From Malikia sp. (lineage in GTDB: Bacteria; Pseudomonadota; Gammaproteobacteria; Burkholderiales; Burkholderiaceae_C): a DNA stretch of 46,729 nucleotides. Every line of letters begins with the position of its first letter. Position 1 is the first letter of the stretch. Shown piece after piece: positions 46,567-46,729 of the stretch. The DNA lies in contig NZ_JAQTZS010000023.1 of NCBI RefSeq assembly GCF_028687635.1, positions 1 to 46,729 on the forward strand, read 5' to 3'. Below the pieces are notes generated by a model. That model had not been told where the DNA came from. It did not search any database and worked only from the letters and a program-made list of their open reading frames with translations. A program made the position numbers and the translations under genes.

Positions 46567-46729
46567 ATGAAGATCCTCGTCCCCGTCAAGCGCGTGGTGG
46601 ACTACAACGTCAAGGTGCGCGTCAAGGCCGACGGCACGGGCGTTGACATCGCCAACGTCAAGATGAGCATGAACCCCTTCGACGAGATCGCGATCGAGGA
46701 AGCGGTGCGCCTGAAGGAAAAGGGCGCCG
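46567..46729 (+). CDS. etfB: Electron transfer flavoprotein beta subunit (partial, cut by window edge)
   Basis: ATG 46567 after a good ribosome binding site (AGGAG at about 46557). The first 54 residues, [20 protein letters not shown] followed by [23 protein letters not shown], match the N-terminus of EtfB, which carries AMP and, with EtfA, transfers electrons from acyl-CoA and other dehydrogenases to the quinone pool. The rest, and probably etfA, lies outside the window. A TAGAAT inside the palindrome GGAAT-AGA-ATTCC at 46527-46539 may be its -10 region. Confidence 0.93.
   Translation, partial: MKILVPVKRVVDYNVKVRVKADGTGVDIANVKMSMNPFDEIAIEEAVRLKEKGA

Overview
The window looks like a chromosomal segment of a high-GC betaproteobacterium, most likely order Burkholderiales (Comamonadaceae or the Leptothrix/Rubrivivax group). 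The evidence is the strong G/C third-position bias and Burkholderiales-like gene sets and protein sequences: ispA-dxs, dapA-bamC, parE/parC, amtB, a MoxR-DUF58-TgpA operon and an etfB start at the right edge. No rRNA or tRNA gene was recognised, and no CRISPR array was seen.

Layout. (1) 1-1270 is a lower-GC accessory segment. It carries a small unknown gene whose stop codon lies in the first box of an attC-like site, with a second attC-like site just upstream, which is the organisation of an integron gene cassette. (2) 1270-2488 is an ISAs1-family insertion sequence with near-perfect terminal repeats but no visible target duplication. (3) 2668-8842 is a metabolic block: ispA, dxs, a TRAP solute-binding protein overlapping dxs, dut, a SlyD-like isomerase and a RoxA-like ribosomal oxygenase. 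(4) 9074-13550 holds an Ala/Pro-rich lipoprotein, bamC-dapA, a methyltransferase, and an MFS transporter coupled to a 41-residue membrane peptide. (5) 13662-20903 is parE and parC, separated by an unusual inverted repeat pair, a TnpB element and a SHOCT-domain gene. (6) 20962-25519 carries an RTX protein behind an AT-rich gap, a PilZ protein, an orphan msrQ, amtB with a sigma-54 promoter, and a RidA protein.

(7) 25572-38855 is the most interesting region. Two divergent gene sets flank comEC. On the minus strand are a transglutaminase-DUF2126 giant protein, a fused circularly permuted ATP-grasp/alpha-E protein and a second transglutaminase. On the plus strand are a stand-alone circularly permuted ATP-grasp protein and a stand-alone alpha-E protein. 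These families are the predicted but poorly characterised amidoligase/peptide-modification systems. Both sets begin with almost the same sigma-54-type promoter (TGGCSCGTTACTTGCT), and each has an FNR-like palindrome (TTGAT-N4-ATCAA) upstream. They therefore look like one co-regulated regulon, and amtB nearby also has a sigma-54 promoter. A TnpB element has inserted between the last two genes of the minus-strand operon, 3 bases before the start codon of the second transglutaminase, and appears to supply its ribosome binding site.

(8) 38870-44135 is a MoxR/DUF58/TgpA/MltB operon, followed by a histone-deacetylase-family gene, an MscS-type channel and the start of etfB.

The two TnpB elements (15960-17344 and 26526-27720) have no TnpA. 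In both, the tnpB stop codon sits inside the right-end hairpin. They belong to different lineages: the first has the canonical RuvC D/E/D residues, while the second lacks the usual glutamate and seems to have it relocated.
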